A stretch of 64,000 nt of DNA from Thalassoglobus sp. JC818 (GCF_040717535.1 NZ_JBFEFI010000002.1:682001-746000), one strand, 5' to 3'. Counted from the first letter of the stretch, positions 28,886 to 38,195 are shown. Notes: generated by a model not told the origin, from the letters alone. Made by a program: numbers and translations.

Positions 28886-29563
28886 ATGAACCCTTTTCTT
28901 GAACAAGATGACTTTCTGCTCGATGCTCATCGCTATCTGTGCGATGACATGTCGGAAGCAGAGCGACGATCATTCGAAGCGTTGTTGACGACGAACCATT
29001 CAGCACAGGAAGCGTTCGTCGATCAGGTTCTCCTCGAAGCAGCATGTCACCGTATCTCTGCTGAAAGCTCGCGAGTTCAAGCGCTGAACCATCGGTCGCG
29101 TGCAACACAAACAGTTCAAGAGGCCAGTGTTCGACCGGCAGCCGTTTCACGGTCATCCGTCTCATTGAGATCTGTCACGACACCCGGGACGAAGGATCGG
29201 TCCTCGCGTTGGGAACTCAGCCGTACGCTCGCCGTTGTTGTGACCAGCTGTGTGATGGGAGTTCTGATTTGGGGAGCGGGGTCAGCGTTCCAGGGGCAAG
29301 ATTCAGAGCGCTCGCTTCGCGACCAACTGGTAACCAGTGACGACGTGAACGCCATCGACGTCTGGGCCCAATTGAGCGCGGAAGAGCAAGTCGAATTCAT
29401 TGACGACGTTGATGCTGAGGCGGAAGCCGAATTGTTGTCGTCTCCATTATTTGTGTCGGCGGAACTTGATGTTCCCGATTGGATGTTCGCAGCGGTTGAA
29501 GCATCGTCTCTGATCGACGACATGAAACTCGATGAGCCTTCATCTGAGGGAGGGCCATTGTGA
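28886..29563 (+). CDS. Putative anti-sigma factor (membrane)
   Basis: About 225 aa. The N-terminal cytoplasmic domain has an anti-sigma-like helix pattern (AHRYLCDDMSEAERRSFEAL) but no zinc HxxxCxxC motif. A single membrane helix (TLAVVVTSCVMGVLIWGAG) lies near residue 120, followed by an acidic external part. It follows the ECF sigma gene by about 20 nt (an in-frame TTG at 28865 would abut it), which supports the role. The sequence alone does not prove it. Confidence 0.6.
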   Translation: MNPFLEQDDFLLDAHRYLCDDMSEAERRSFEALLTTNHSAQEAFVDQVLLEAACHRISAESSRVQALNHRSRATQTVQEASVRPAAVSRSSVSLRSVTTPGTKDRSSRWELSRTLAVVVTSCVMGVLIWGAGSAFQGQDSERSLRDQLVTSDDVNAIDVWAQLSAEEQVEFIDDVDAEAEAELLSSPLFVSAELDVPDWMFAAVEASSLIDDMKLDEPSSEGGPL

Positions 29564-30264
29564 TGACGTTCTGCGTCAAAATTGCCTGGCAGATTTCCTT
29601 CGCTGCGGTGCTTTCGCTTGTCCTCTTGTTGAATACATCGCTTCAAGCTCAGGACAAGAAGGAAAGTCTCACGAAACAGCAGGAAACGGTTGCTCTTGAG
29701 TTCGCGAAGGAGCATCACCGCGAGCTCCACAAACTGATTTCACAGCTGAAGGAGATGGATCCTCAACGTTATGAGTCAGCGATTGCCGAGTTGTTTGAAA
29801 GCAGCGAGCGGCTCAATCGTTTCAAAGAGCGAATGCCTGATCGTTACGAGACCGAGATTGAGCTGTGGAAAATCGATTCCCGCGTTCGACTTCTCGTGGC
29901 ACGCTCGATGTCCGGAATGGATGAAGAAGCTCGCGAGCAGATTCGTAAACTTCTGGTGAAACGAAACCGGGTCCGAGCGACACAACTTGCTCACGAGCAG
30001 AAAAAGCTCGAGGAACGAATCGACCGTATGGAACAACAGATTGCCGACTTGCAAAACAACACCGATCAGCTTGCCGAGAACGAACTGAATCGGCTCCTGC
30101 GATCGGCGAGAAATCGAGCGGTCACGAAGCAGCGAAGTGAAGAATCCCAAGCGAAGAGAAACGTGAAGGAGCAACGCAGTTCCCCACAGCGAGATTCAGA
30201 TTCTTCCAAGTCCGAGAGAGCCGCAACTCAATCTCCGAGCAAAGCTTCGGATAAGAAACAGTAG
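29563..30264 (+). CDS. Secreted coiled-coil protein of the sigma operon
   Basis: A 233-aa exported protein: signal FAAVLSLVLLLNTSLQAQ, then a highly charged helical body (RVRATQLAHEQKKLEERID, DRMEQQIADLQNNTDQLAEN) and a Ser/Lys/Gln-rich tail. The ATG overlaps the anti-sigma stop (TGATG) and has GGGAGGG upstream. It may be the periplasmic sensor partner of the anti-sigma factor, by operon position and by vague likeness to heavy-metal-sensor-type helical proteins; this is inference. Confidence 0.6.
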   Translation: MTFCVKIAWQISFAAVLSLVLLLNTSLQAQDKKESLTKQQETVALEFAKEHHRELHKLISQLKEMDPQRYESAIAELFESSERLNRFKERMPDRYETEIELWKIDSRVRLLVARSMSGMDEEAREQIRKLLVKRNRVRATQLAHEQKKLEERIDRMEQQIADLQNNTDQLAENELNRLLRSARNRAVTKQRSEESQAKRNVKEQRSSPQRDSDSSKSERAATQSPSKASDKKQ

Positions 30265-30355
30265 AACAGATCAAGACAAAGACACGCCGACGGAATTTGA
30301 TTGATCAGTCAATTCATCCGGATTGCTGATCGCTTGAGATAACAGAGGACCCTCT

Positions 30356-33049
30356 ATGAAGCGCCCTACCCTAAGACCGAAGTTCAGATTCTTTTCGATT
30401 CTGGCATTAGCCGGAGCCATGCTCTTCGGAGCAACTCAGGAGTCGAACGCTGACGATGTGATCGCAAGTCTGCGAGATCGTTTTCAGTCGCCAGATGTTT
30501 CTGAGATTCCGGACTTTCAGAAGCACGTTGTTCCACTCATGGGACGTCTGGGCTGTAACGGTCGTGCGTGTCACGGCTCGTTCCAGGGGCAGGGGGGATT
30601 TCGCCTCTCGCTGTTCGGGTACGACTTCGAAATGGATCACGAAGGGCTGTCTGATCGGATTGATACAGACGAACCGCTGGACAGCTACGCGCTTCAGAAG
30701 CCGACTCTTATTGAGCCACACGAAGGTGGCAAGAGAATGGATGTCGGGGAGTGGGAACATACTGTTTTCCTGAAGTGGATCGAAGGCGGAGCAAAAGGGG
30801 TCAAGACTCCGCTGAAGTTGAACGCTCTGGTTGTATCACCCAAAGAGATTCAGTTTTCGAATAAGAATCAAAATCAACCACTGTCGGTGACTGCGGTTTG
30901 GGCTGACGGAACCGAAGAAGACGTGACTTGCTTGTGTCGATATACGACAAACGACGAAACGATCTGTCAGGTTGATGAAGATGGCGTCGTCAGTTCTGGA
31001 GAGGTGGGCGACTCGCATATTGTCGTCGCCTATGACGGGGCAGTTGTTCCGATTCCAGTTCTCCGCCCGGTTTCCGATCAGACAGGCAGCAACTTCCCTG
31101 AACTCGCAGCGACGACGGCCATTGATGAGCACGTCGTGAACAAGCTGAGCAAGATGGGAATCATTCCTTCCGATGTCTGTACCGACGCCGAATTCCTTCG
31201 TCGAGTCAGCCTCGACATGACCGGAACTCTTCCGACTGCGAAAGAAGTTCGAGAGTTCCTCGCGGATTCGTCCGCTGACAAACGCGAGCGAAAAATCGAT
31301 GAGTTGCTCGACTCACCAGCCTACTCAGCCTGGTGGACAACACAGCTTTGCGACTGGACGGGCTGCAACGATCAGGCGCTCAATAATGTCAATCCTTCTA
31401 ACCGTCAGCGAGGCAGTGAAGACTGGTACGACTGGATCTACAAACGGATTGAAAACAACGTTCCTTACGATCAGATCGTTGAGAACATCGTGATCGCCAA
31501 TAGTCGGGAACCCGGCGAGAATTATCGCGAATACAGCGAGAGAATGAGTAGCTACGCCCGCGATGAAGACGCTTCGTATGCTGATCAGGACGGACTGATT
31601 TACTTCTGGGGACGTAACAACTTTCGGGCGACTGAAGACCGCGCGATTGGTTTCGCTTACACCTTCATGGGCACGCGAATTCAGTGTGCTCAGTGCCACA
31701 AGCATCCGTTCGATGTGTGGACTCAGAAAGATTTTCAGGAGTTTGAACAGTTCTTCACTCGCGTGAACTTTGCTCGAAACGGAGCGGACCGCAAAGAGTA
31801 CAACGAGATCGTCGAGGAACTTGGTCTCAAAGACCTCAACGGAAACGAACAACGACGGGCAATGGAAAAAGCCTTGAAAGATGGCAAGACCATTCCGTTT
31901 CCGGAGCTGACGATCTCAACGCCGCGCTTGACCGGTGCTCAAAAGAAGAAAATCGCGGAAGCAAAAGCGAAGGGTAAGAAAGCACAAGCTACAGGCAAAA
32001 TGGCCCGACTGCTTGGGGAACAGACTGTGGATGTCGACAACATCGACGATCCGCGGACTGCCTTGATGGACTGGCTTCGACAGAGTCCAACTCAACTCTT
32101 CGCAAAGGCATTCGTGAATCGTGTCTGGGCGAATTACTTCAACCGGGGAATTGTCGAGCCGACAGATGATTTGTCGCTGGGGAATCCTCCCAGCAACGGT
32201 CCATTGCTGGACTATCTCGCACAGGGATTCATCGACAGTGGATATGACATGAAGTGGGTCCATCGGGAGATTTGCCTCTCCGACACCTACCAACGCTCAT
32301 GGAAACCGACCGAGACAAACATTCATGATGAGCGAAACTTCAGTCGGGCAGTCCCTCGACGACTCCCCGCCGAAGTCGCTTACGATGCAATTACCATGGC
32401 GACGTTGAACGACGATCGTGCTGAACTCTTCACGAACGATCTCGACGGCCGAGCACTGACTCAAACATCTCCACCTCGTAATGCCCGAGGCGGCATCGAT
32501 TACGCGTTGTCAGTCTTTGGACGTTCAACTCGAGAGAGCAATTGCGATTGCGATCGTTCTTCGGAAGCAAGTCTTCTGCAGACGCTCTTCGTTCGAAACG
32601 ATGATGACACGCTGAACATGCTCGATGATCGAAACGGATGGCTGGCCAGCTTGAGCCGTCAGTCGCAGGAAAAAGCGGCAGACGCGGGTGTCAAGCGGAA
32701 AGTCGAAAACCTCGAACGTCGCATGGCTCAGTTGCAGCGCCAATTGAAGAAGGCCGAGAAAGCTGGCAGTAAAGGTCAGGTCACAAAACTTGAGAAACAA
32801 CTGGCAGCCACTGAACTTCAGCTTCTTCCGCTCACCGCAGAACCAACTGCGAATGAAGGTAAGAAATCACAACAAGACCTCAACGCACTGATCGAGGAAG
32901 CTTACCTGCGGACTGTCAGTCGATTCCCAAGCGAGTCTGAGCAGACCATTGCCATGGCTCACTTGAAAGACTCGGAAGACCTCAACGCAGGGATCAAAGA
33001 CCTGATGTGGGCACTCCTCAACACGAAAGAGTTTCTCGTTAACCACTAG
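30356..33049 (+). CDS. Planctomycete cytochrome/DUF1549/DUF1553 protein
   Basis: An 897-aa exported protein typical of planctomycetes. Order: signal peptide; an N-terminal cytochrome-like motif CNGRACHG (C-x4-C-H) near residue 66; a BIG2-like Ig domain (PLSVTAVWADGTEEDVTC); DUF1549 (FLRRVSLDMTGTLPTAKEV); a CAQCHKHP haem-type motif near residue 444; DUF1553 (AKAFVNRVWANYFNRGIVEP). A coiled coil lies near residues 780-820. It is paired with a DUF1501 gene, as is usual in this phylum. The biochemical role is unproven; electron transfer or polysaccharide use has been suggested. Confidence 0.93.
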   Translation: MKRPTLRPKFRFFSILALAGAMLFGATQESNADDVIASLRDRFQSPDVSEIPDFQKHVVPLMGRLGCNGRACHGSFQGQGGFRLSLFGYDFEMDHEGLSDRIDTDEPLDSYALQKPTLIEPHEGGKRMDVGEWEHTVFLKWIEGGAKGVKTPLKLNALVVSPKEIQFSNKNQNQPLSVTAVWADGTEEDVTCLCRYTTNDETICQVDEDGVVSSGEVGDSHIVVAYDGAVVPIPVLRPVSDQTGSNFPELAATTAIDEHVVNKLSKMGIIPSDVCTDAEFLRRVSLDMTGTLPTAKEVREFLADSSADKRERKIDELLDSPAYSAWWTTQLCDWTGCNDQALNNVNPSNRQRGSEDWYDWIYKRIENNVPYDQIVENIVIANSREPGENYREYSERMSSYARDEDASYADQDGLIYFWGRNNFRATEDRAIGFAYTFMGTRIQCAQCHKHPFDVWTQKDFQEFEQFFTRVNFARNGADRKEYNEIVEELGLKDLNGNEQRRAMEKALKDGKTIPFPELTISTPRLTGAQKKKIAEAKAKGKKAQATGKMARLLGEQTVDVDNIDDPRTALMDWLRQSPTQLFAKAFVNRVWANYFNRGIVEPTDDLSLGNPPSNGPLLDYLAQGFIDSGYDMKWVHREICLSDTYQRSWKPTETNIHDERNFSRAVPRRLPAEVAYDAITMATLNDDRAELFTNDLDGRALTQTSPPRNARGGIDYALSVFGRSTRESNCDCDRSSEASLLQTLFVRNDDDTLNMLDDRNGWLASLSRQSQEKAADAGVKRKVENLERRMAQLQRQLKKAEKAGSKGQVTKLEKQLAATELQLLPLTAEPTANEGKKSQQDLNALIEEAYLRTVSRFPSESEQTIAMAHLKDSEDLNAGIKDLMWALLNTKEFLVNH

Positions 33050-33058
33050 TCATCTTTT

Positions 33059-33093
33059 CCAAGCATGGCTTCGAAAGACGGGGCCATGCTTGG
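33059..33093 (+). other. Strong intercistronic hairpin
   Basis: An 11-bp perfect stem, CCAAGCATGGC and GCCATGCTTGG, lies 10 nt after the DUF1549 gene. No T run follows. It may stabilise the mRNA end or set differential expression of the two genes rather than terminate. Confidence 0.5.
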
Positions 33094-33182
33094 TGAGTCT
33101 GCGTTAACTGATTTCATAAAGATTTACTGACCGCGAACATCATTCACCAGTTGATTTCAACTTTTCAACAGGAACAGAAACT

Positions 33183-34484
33183 ATGGCGATTCATAAGACA
33201 TGCGACGGGATGCAGCGACGCGATTTTCTACGAGTAGGGGCAGTGGGTGCTTCTTCTCTGTCGCTGGGGTCGTTCTTGAAGATGAGCGAAGCCGGACAGG
33301 TCAACCAGGCTGCGAAAGCCAAGTCGGCGATTTTCATCAATCTTCCCGGTGGTCCTTCGCACATGGACACCTTCGATCTGAAACCTGATGCCCCCGATGA
33401 ATATCGAGGGGAATTCCAACCGATTCAGACGAAGATTCCGGGAATCGAAATTTCGGAGCACCTCCCGAAGCTTGCGTCTTCGATGGACAAGTTCGTGATT
33501 CTTCGAGGCGTCAGCCACACACTCGCTGCACACCGACTGGGATCAGAGTACGTCAACTCAGGAAATCGTCCGTTGCCCTCATTGGAGTTTCCGGGTTACG
33601 GAGCAATTGTGACCCGCGAACTCGGCGGACCAGCAGACTTGCCTCCGTTTGTTTCCATCCCGCGTTCGACTCAGACACCGGGGTATCTCGGCGTGAAGTA
33701 CGCTCCACTTCATACCAACTCCACTCCGCAAGCAGGACGTCCATATTCTGTGCGTGGAATTTCACTCGGAAGCGGATTGACGATTTCGGATGTTGAGAAG
33801 CGACAGAGCTTGCTCAACAGTCTCGACACCACGTTCGCTGGCTTCGAGAAAGACAATCAACTGCTCGATGGACTCGATCGATTTTCACAGCAGGCCTACT
33901 CGATGATTACTTCGAAGCGTGCCAGAGACGCCTTCGATGTGAGTCTTGAGAATCCGCAGTTCGCGAGCCAGTATGGCGAAGGCGCGTTCGGTCAGAGCTG
34001 TCTACTGGCGACTCGACTTGTCGAAGCCGGCGTGCGGTTCGTCACGGTTTCAACCGGTGGCTGGGACACACATCGCGACAACTGGGACAAACTGAAGACC
34101 AATCTCCTTCCAAGTTTGGACGAAGGACTCTCTGGCCTCTTGAATGGCCTGGAGCAAAAAGGTCTTCTGGAATCGACTGCTGTTTATGTGACTGGTGAAT
34201 TCGGACGTACTCCGAAGATTAATCAGGAACGCGGCGGACGTGACCACTATCCTCGCTGCATGTTCATGCTGATGGCCGGTGGCGGAATTTCTGGCGGCCG
34301 AGTGCTTGGACAGTCCGACGACAAAGCGACGGAGCCTCTCAACGATGGCTTCACGCCCGATGATGTCGCCGCATCGTTCTATCACAACATCGGAATCGAC
34401 CACACGAAGGAATATCACACCAACACAGGTCGTCCAGTGATGATTGTCCGCGAAGGCAACGTCATCGAAGAGTTGTTCGTCTAG
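33183..34484 (+). CDS. DUF1501 protein with Tat signal
   Basis: A 433-aa member of the DUF1501 family (alkaline-phosphatase/sulfatase-like fold). The N-terminus has a twin-arginine signal, RRDFLRVGAVGASSLSLGSF. Family segments: AIFINLPGGPSHMDTFDLKP, TVSTGGWDTHRDNW, TGEFGRTPKINQERGGRDHY and GRVLGQSDDKA. His/Asp residues in these segments look suited to bind metal. It is the usual partner of the DUF1549/DUF1553 protein encoded 133 nt upstream. Confidence 0.93.
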   Translation: MAIHKTCDGMQRRDFLRVGAVGASSLSLGSFLKMSEAGQVNQAAKAKSAIFINLPGGPSHMDTFDLKPDAPDEYRGEFQPIQTKIPGIEISEHLPKLASSMDKFVILRGVSHTLAAHRLGSEYVNSGNRPLPSLEFPGYGAIVTRELGGPADLPPFVSIPRSTQTPGYLGVKYAPLHTNSTPQAGRPYSVRGISLGSGLTISDVEKRQSLLNSLDTTFAGFEKDNQLLDGLDRFSQQAYSMITSKRARDAFDVSLENPQFASQYGEGAFGQSCLLATRLVEAGVRFVTVSTGGWDTHRDNWDKLKTNLLPSLDEGLSGLLNGLEQKGLLESTAVYVTGEFGRTPKINQERGGRDHYPRCMFMLMAGGGISGGRVLGQSDDKATEPLNDGFTPDDVAASFYHNIGIDHTKEYHTNTGRPVMIVREGNVIEELFV

Positions 34485-34540
34485 GACTTTCTGATTCCAT
34501 CGAACACTGTTTAGCCTGCATTTCAATTGAAATTCTCATC

Positions 34541-34582
34541 GCGACCCTGCCAGAAGACTTTTGGCGGGGTCGCGTTGTTTTG
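34541..34582 (+). terminator. Probable terminator after the DUF1501 gene
   Basis: An 11-bp stem, GCGACCCTGCC and GGCGGGGTCGC with one G-T pair and an 11-nt loop, is followed by GTTGTTTTG. It lies 57 nt past the DUF1501 stop. Confidence 0.6.
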
Positions 34583-34799
34583 CCGATTGACTCGTGAACA
34601 AACGGTCGTGCAGTTCCAATTTTCCGGATCTCGCGAATTGCCGATTTGCCGACCGAGAACTGAATGAAGCGAGCGACTGGGCTCGTTGAACGACGGGGGA
34701 CTTGGCAACCGGTCGAAAACTCCTACGATGTTCTGAGAGAACAGGTTGAATTGTTTTATTTCCCGCTGGCTGCCAGCCATCTTCTGAAAGTCGTCGAAC

Positions 34800-36236
34800 A
34801 TGCTTGAGATTCCCGTAATTCGCTGGGGAAAACCGTACACCTCAATGGACAAAGCTCCTGTCGTCCACTTTGAAACGGGCGAAGAACTGGCGCAAATGGA
34901 TCAAGCCAACGGCGGTTTGATCAAGATGGACATGCGAAAAGCTGCGAATGCGAGAAATCGCCTTCGAGAATTCTCCATCGAACAGCTTTGCGAGATGTGT
35001 GCGAAAGCTGGCGAGTTGTTCATGTCGGCCGAACTCCCGCTCGGAAACGGAGTTCAGTCGCCTGCCGATTTCTGTCGGATTCAATCAGCGACGACCGGAC
35101 TTCCCGAACACATGTGTGCATTCAACATGAAGAAGAATGCATTCGTGATGCAGCACATGAAAGAAGTTCTGGAAGCTCTGACTCGTGGTCTGCCTTTCGA
35201 AATTCTCTCTCGCGGTTACGGGATGGGAGATCGAGGTGTCATGGTCAGCTATCAGGCAACAGCTCCTGTGCTGGGTGCCGTTCTTCCGAACAACTCACCG
35301 GGAGTGCATACGCTTTGGCTGCCGCTGATTCCGTTGCAGCTGGGATTGGTGCTCAAGCCGGGATCTCAGGAGCCGTGGACCCCATACCGAATGTTCGCAG
35401 CGATGGTCGAAGCTGGGATTCCGGCGGAAGTCTTCTGCCTGTACCCCGGACCTCGCGAATGCGGGGCGGCTCTGATGGAAACTTGTGAGCGGTCGATGAT
35501 TTTCGGAGGCCAGCAGACCATCGATCAATACGCGGCGAACCCACGTGTCCAGGCACATGGTCCAGGGTTTTCTAAAGTCTTGATTGGCGACGACATGGTG
35601 GATCGTTGGGAAGACCACTTGGATCTCCTCGTCGATAGCATTTTCGCGAACTCCGGACGAAGTTGTATTAATGCCTCAGGCATCTGGGCTTCTCGCCACA
35701 CTGAAGAAATTGCTCAGGCGATTGCCGAGAAGCTTGGCCCTGTCGCGCCGCTTCCGATGACCGATCCGAACGCTTCGCTCGCCGCCTTCACAACGAAAGG
35801 TGTGGCTGAAGCGATGAATGATCAGATCGAGGAGAAACTCGGCGAGCACGGTGTTACGGAAGTGACTGCCAAATATCGGGATGGAGATCGTTGGGTCTCC
35901 GAAGAGCGATTCGACTTTCTTCGACCGACGATTGTCCACTGCAGCAGCCCGGAGCCTTTCCTGGCGAACAGTGAGTACATGTTCCCGTTCGCTTCGGTCG
36001 TTGAATGCCCGCAAGACAAAATGATTCGCACAATCGGATCCACTCTGGTTTGCAGCGTGCTCACCGAGGACGAAAACTGGTCGCGGCAACTGCTGGATGC
36101 AACCAACATCGATCGCCTGAACATCGGCCCGGTGAAAACGATGCAGCTCAATTGGCTCCAGCCGCACGAAGGGAACATCATCGATTTCATGTTCCGAAAC
36201 CGAGCCTTCCAAAATTCTCCACCTCCCGCTCACTAA
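34800..36236 (+). CDS. Aldehyde dehydrogenase family protein
   Basis: A 478-aa NAD(P)-dependent aldehyde-dehydrogenase-fold protein. The catalytic Cys is C289 in NSGRSCINASG; the coenzyme-binding part includes VLGAVLPNNSPGVHTLWLP and LVLKPGSQEPWTPYRM. The usual catalytic-Glu segment is not obvious, and GGQQTIDQYAANPRV replaces the common FTGS region. It may therefore be an acyl-CoA reductase-like or otherwise atypical member. The substrate is unknown. Repeat copy B begins right after the stop codon. Confidence 0.8.
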   Translation: MLEIPVIRWGKPYTSMDKAPVVHFETGEELAQMDQANGGLIKMDMRKAANARNRLREFSIEQLCEMCAKAGELFMSAELPLGNGVQSPADFCRIQSATTGLPEHMCAFNMKKNAFVMQHMKEVLEALTRGLPFEILSRGYGMGDRGVMVSYQATAPVLGAVLPNNSPGVHTLWLPLIPLQLGLVLKPGSQEPWTPYRMFAAMVEAGIPAEVFCLYPGPRECGAALMETCERSMIFGGQQTIDQYAANPRVQAHGPGFSKVLIGDDMVDRWEDHLDLLVDSIFANSGRSCINASGIWASRHTEEIAQAIAEKLGPVAPLPMTDPNASLAAFTTKGVAEAMNDQIEEKLGEHGVTEVTAKYRDGDRWVSEERFDFLRPTIVHCSSPEPFLANSEYMFPFASVVECPQDKMIRTIGSTLVCSVLTEDENWSRQLLDATNIDRLNIGPVKTMQLNWLQPHEGNIIDFMFRNRAFQNSPPPAH

Positions 36237-36324
36237 AGCAACTTGCACTCGCTTGGGCTGTTTCAACGAGTACAAGGCTCAGTTTGCTCGTGCGAGTGAG
36301 TGCCGAGCAAATCAAAAATGATCC
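36237..36324 (-). repeat. Interspersed intergenic repeat, copy B (shortened)
   Basis: On the minus strand it shows the family blocks TGATTTGCTCGG, CTCGCACGAGCAAACTGAGC, GAAACAGCCCAAGCGAGTGC and ends AGTTGCT. A stretch matching ACAGGAAAGAGCA of the full element is deleted. It starts at the base after the TAA of the aldehyde dehydrogenase gene. Confidence 0.75.
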
Positions 36325-36417
36325 AAGTGAGTGAATGTGGAGTGTGAGAGTCCTGCACCGGTAAGTCTGTGAGGCACGGATGCCGCTCTCGCGATGACAA
36401 CTGTGGAGAGAACTTGT

Positions 36418-37132
36418 GTGCGGTCGCTTTAATCTTCGAATCACCGCCGCCGATTTGGAATCGCTCTTTGGGACAACGGAGCAGGGGATACGCTCCAAGC
36501 CTGACGAGTTCGATTCCTGCTTGACCCGGTTCAACATCGCTCCCACTCAAAAGTCGATTGTCTGTCACCTCGGTGAGTCCGGATCTCCCGTTGTGACTCC
36601 AATGCGGTGGGGACTGATTCCGTCCTGGGCCAAAGATCTGCGAATCGGGGCGAAGATGATCAATGCCCGATCGGAGACCGTCGCCGAAAAACCGTCGTTC
36701 CGTACTGCTTTCAAGCGGCGAAGATGCCTCATACCCGCGAGCGGATTCTATGAATGGAAACGCAACGGGAAGGAAAAACAACCGTTCCATATCCATCAGA
36801 CGGACGATTCTCCATTCGTGATGGCGGGGTTGTGGGAAGTTCTGAAGCAGACTGCCGGACCGGATTCAGATGAGCCGTCAGAGATTCTCTCGTTTACCAT
36901 TTTGACAGCTGCGGCCAACTCGTTTATGTCATCCATTCATGACCGAATGCCGGTGATTCTAAATGAAGAATCAGCAGCTGTGTGGCTTGATCACGAAGTC
37001 GAACCGACCGCGCTGAATGAGCTTATTCAGCCATTTGAGTGGGAGAATTTTGAGGCGGTCCCGATTTCTTCGACAGTCAACAATGCCCGCAACGAAACGC
37101 CTGACTGTTTGATTCCGCTCTCACAGAACTGA
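36418..37132 (+). CDS. SRAP-family abasic-site protein (YedK/HMCES-like)
   Basis: Forms a covalent shield on abasic sites in single-stranded DNA through Cys2. The GTG start (36416-36418) has GGAG about 8 nt upstream and is followed by TGC, so Cys2 is exposed after Met removal: MCGRF. Other family motifs: FNIAPTQKSIV, MRWGLIPSWAKD, INARSETV, RRCLIPASGFYEW with the active-site Glu, and IHDRMPVIL with the His. It has 238 aa, normal for the family. The CDS begins at the GTG at 36416. Confidence 0.93.
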
Positions 37133-37156
37133 CGAATCGTGCTTGTATTGGGTATC

Positions 37157-37570
37157 TCAATGAGATGACTCTTGTGAATACGTTGCGCATGACCGGACGG
37201 TTTCCCAGAGGCTGACTTCGAGAACTGGCAGCCCGTGTTCTCGTGCTTGCTCGTAAATGAGCTTTGCGATGTTTTCTGCGGTCGGATTGTCAGGAATGAC
37301 GAACAGGGGCTCTCCCTGCTCCATCAGAAAGGGGAGAATGGGATCGCGTTCGCAGAGGATCATGCGATGGTCGAGATTATCTTCGATCCAGCATCGAACA
37401 CGTCTTTTGATATCGGTGAAATCGATCAACATCCCGCGATCGTCCAATTTCTCTCCCTGGAGGACGATCACGGCTTTCCCATTGTGGCCGTGCAGGTGTT
37501 TGCACTTCCCGTCGTAATTGAGCAGGCGGTGACCGTAACAGAAGTCAATTTCCTGCGTGACGCGAAACAT
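37157..37570 (-). CDS. queD: 6-carboxytetrahydropterin synthase / PTPS family
   Basis: A 137-aa 6-pyruvoyl-tetrahydropterin-synthase-fold enzyme. It makes 6-carboxy-tetrahydropterin for queuosine and related deazapurines, or a biopterin-like product. Zinc ligands and the catalytic Cys are in FCYGHRLLNYDGKCKHLHGH, and NPTAENIAKLIYEQA and SLWETVRSCATY complete the family pattern. No other queuosine gene lies in the window, so the pathway assignment rests on family resemblance alone. Confidence 0.88.
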   Translation of the reverse strand: MFRVTQEIDFCYGHRLLNYDGKCKHLHGHNGKAVIVLQGEKLDDRGMLIDFTDIKRRVRCWIEDNLDHRMILCERDPILPFLMEQGEPLFVIPDNPTAENIAKLIYEQAREHGLPVLEVSLWETVRSCATYSQESSH

Positions 37571-38093
37571 GTCGGCAGTCCATTCAATGCGTATCTAAAG
37601 GCAGTCGGTTCAGGTTCCGTGGTGACGAACGGGAACTCACAAAATTGTAGGCTCGAGAAACTCACGACTCAAACAGGCGTGCAATGTGGCGGGTGCGATC
37701 TCAGAGAGCAAGTTTGGAAACCAATTGCGTCGACAAACTCTGCAATTCTGCTGGGAATCTCAGTCTCTTGAGATAAACAATCAGGCTGAAAGCGGCGCGG
37801 TTGGTTTATTCAAACAGATTCGAATTCACGGACGCTCTGAAACCGTTGATGATCCTCAATCGCAAGAACGGAATCGAAAGAAGCCGCGAATTTTCGTTGA
37901 GTTTTCAGTCGTGACGGCGATTGAGTCGCGTTTTTTCCGGAAATCACTGCGAACTTGTTCCTGGAGGTTTGGGTCCAGAAAAGCGTTGAATTTTCGCAGT
38001 CAGATGAAGAGTCGGTCAATTTCAGACCGAAAACATCAATGTAAGGCTGTACGTTTTGTCGAGTGGCTCCCTTCGAAAGGATTGGAGTCAAAC
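37571..38093. other. Gap upstream of the leuA leader
   Basis: This 523-nt stretch lies between queD (minus) and the leuA promoter. A plus-strand frame stays open through it and into the leader peptide, but its upstream part has no start context or family likeness. I see no other gene or repeat. Confidence 0.4.
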
Positions 38094-38122
38094 TTGACGC
38101 CGCTCAATCATCGATCTAATCT
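38094..38122 (+). promoter_or_regulatory. Candidate leuA leader promoter
   Basis: A TTGACG (-35-like, 38094-38099) is followed by TCTAAT (38115-38120, 15-nt spacing) or TAATCT (38117-38122, 17-nt spacing). Either -10 would start transcription at or within a few bases of the leader ATG at 38130. Confidence 0.45.
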
Positions 38123-38129
38123 CATACCT

Positions 38130-38195
38130 ATGAATCACGCATCCGCCATTTCGATCAACCTGCTACTAGGTCTACTTCCTCTCCGGAGGTCTTAG
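38130..38195 (+). CDS. leuL: Leucine leader peptide of leuA
   Basis: A 21-codon ORF with six Leu codons in the last half (INLLLGLLPLRRS), including three CTA codons at 38163-38174. It ends with TAG at 38193. No Shine-Dalgarno precedes the ATG, and the candidate promoter is only a few bases upstream, so the mRNA may be leaderless. A terminator lies 35 nt after the stop and leuA follows. This is the layout of ribosome-mediated transcription attenuation: scarce Leu-tRNA stalls the ribosome on the Leu codons and lets transcription continue. Confidence 0.8.
   Translation: MNHASAISINLLLGLLPLRRS

Noticed and set aside
37686-38195. A 169-codon plus-strand frame running into the leuA leader
   Set aside because: Only the last 21 codons have meaning as a leader peptide; the upstream part has no ribosome site, no family likeness and crosses the likely promoter.
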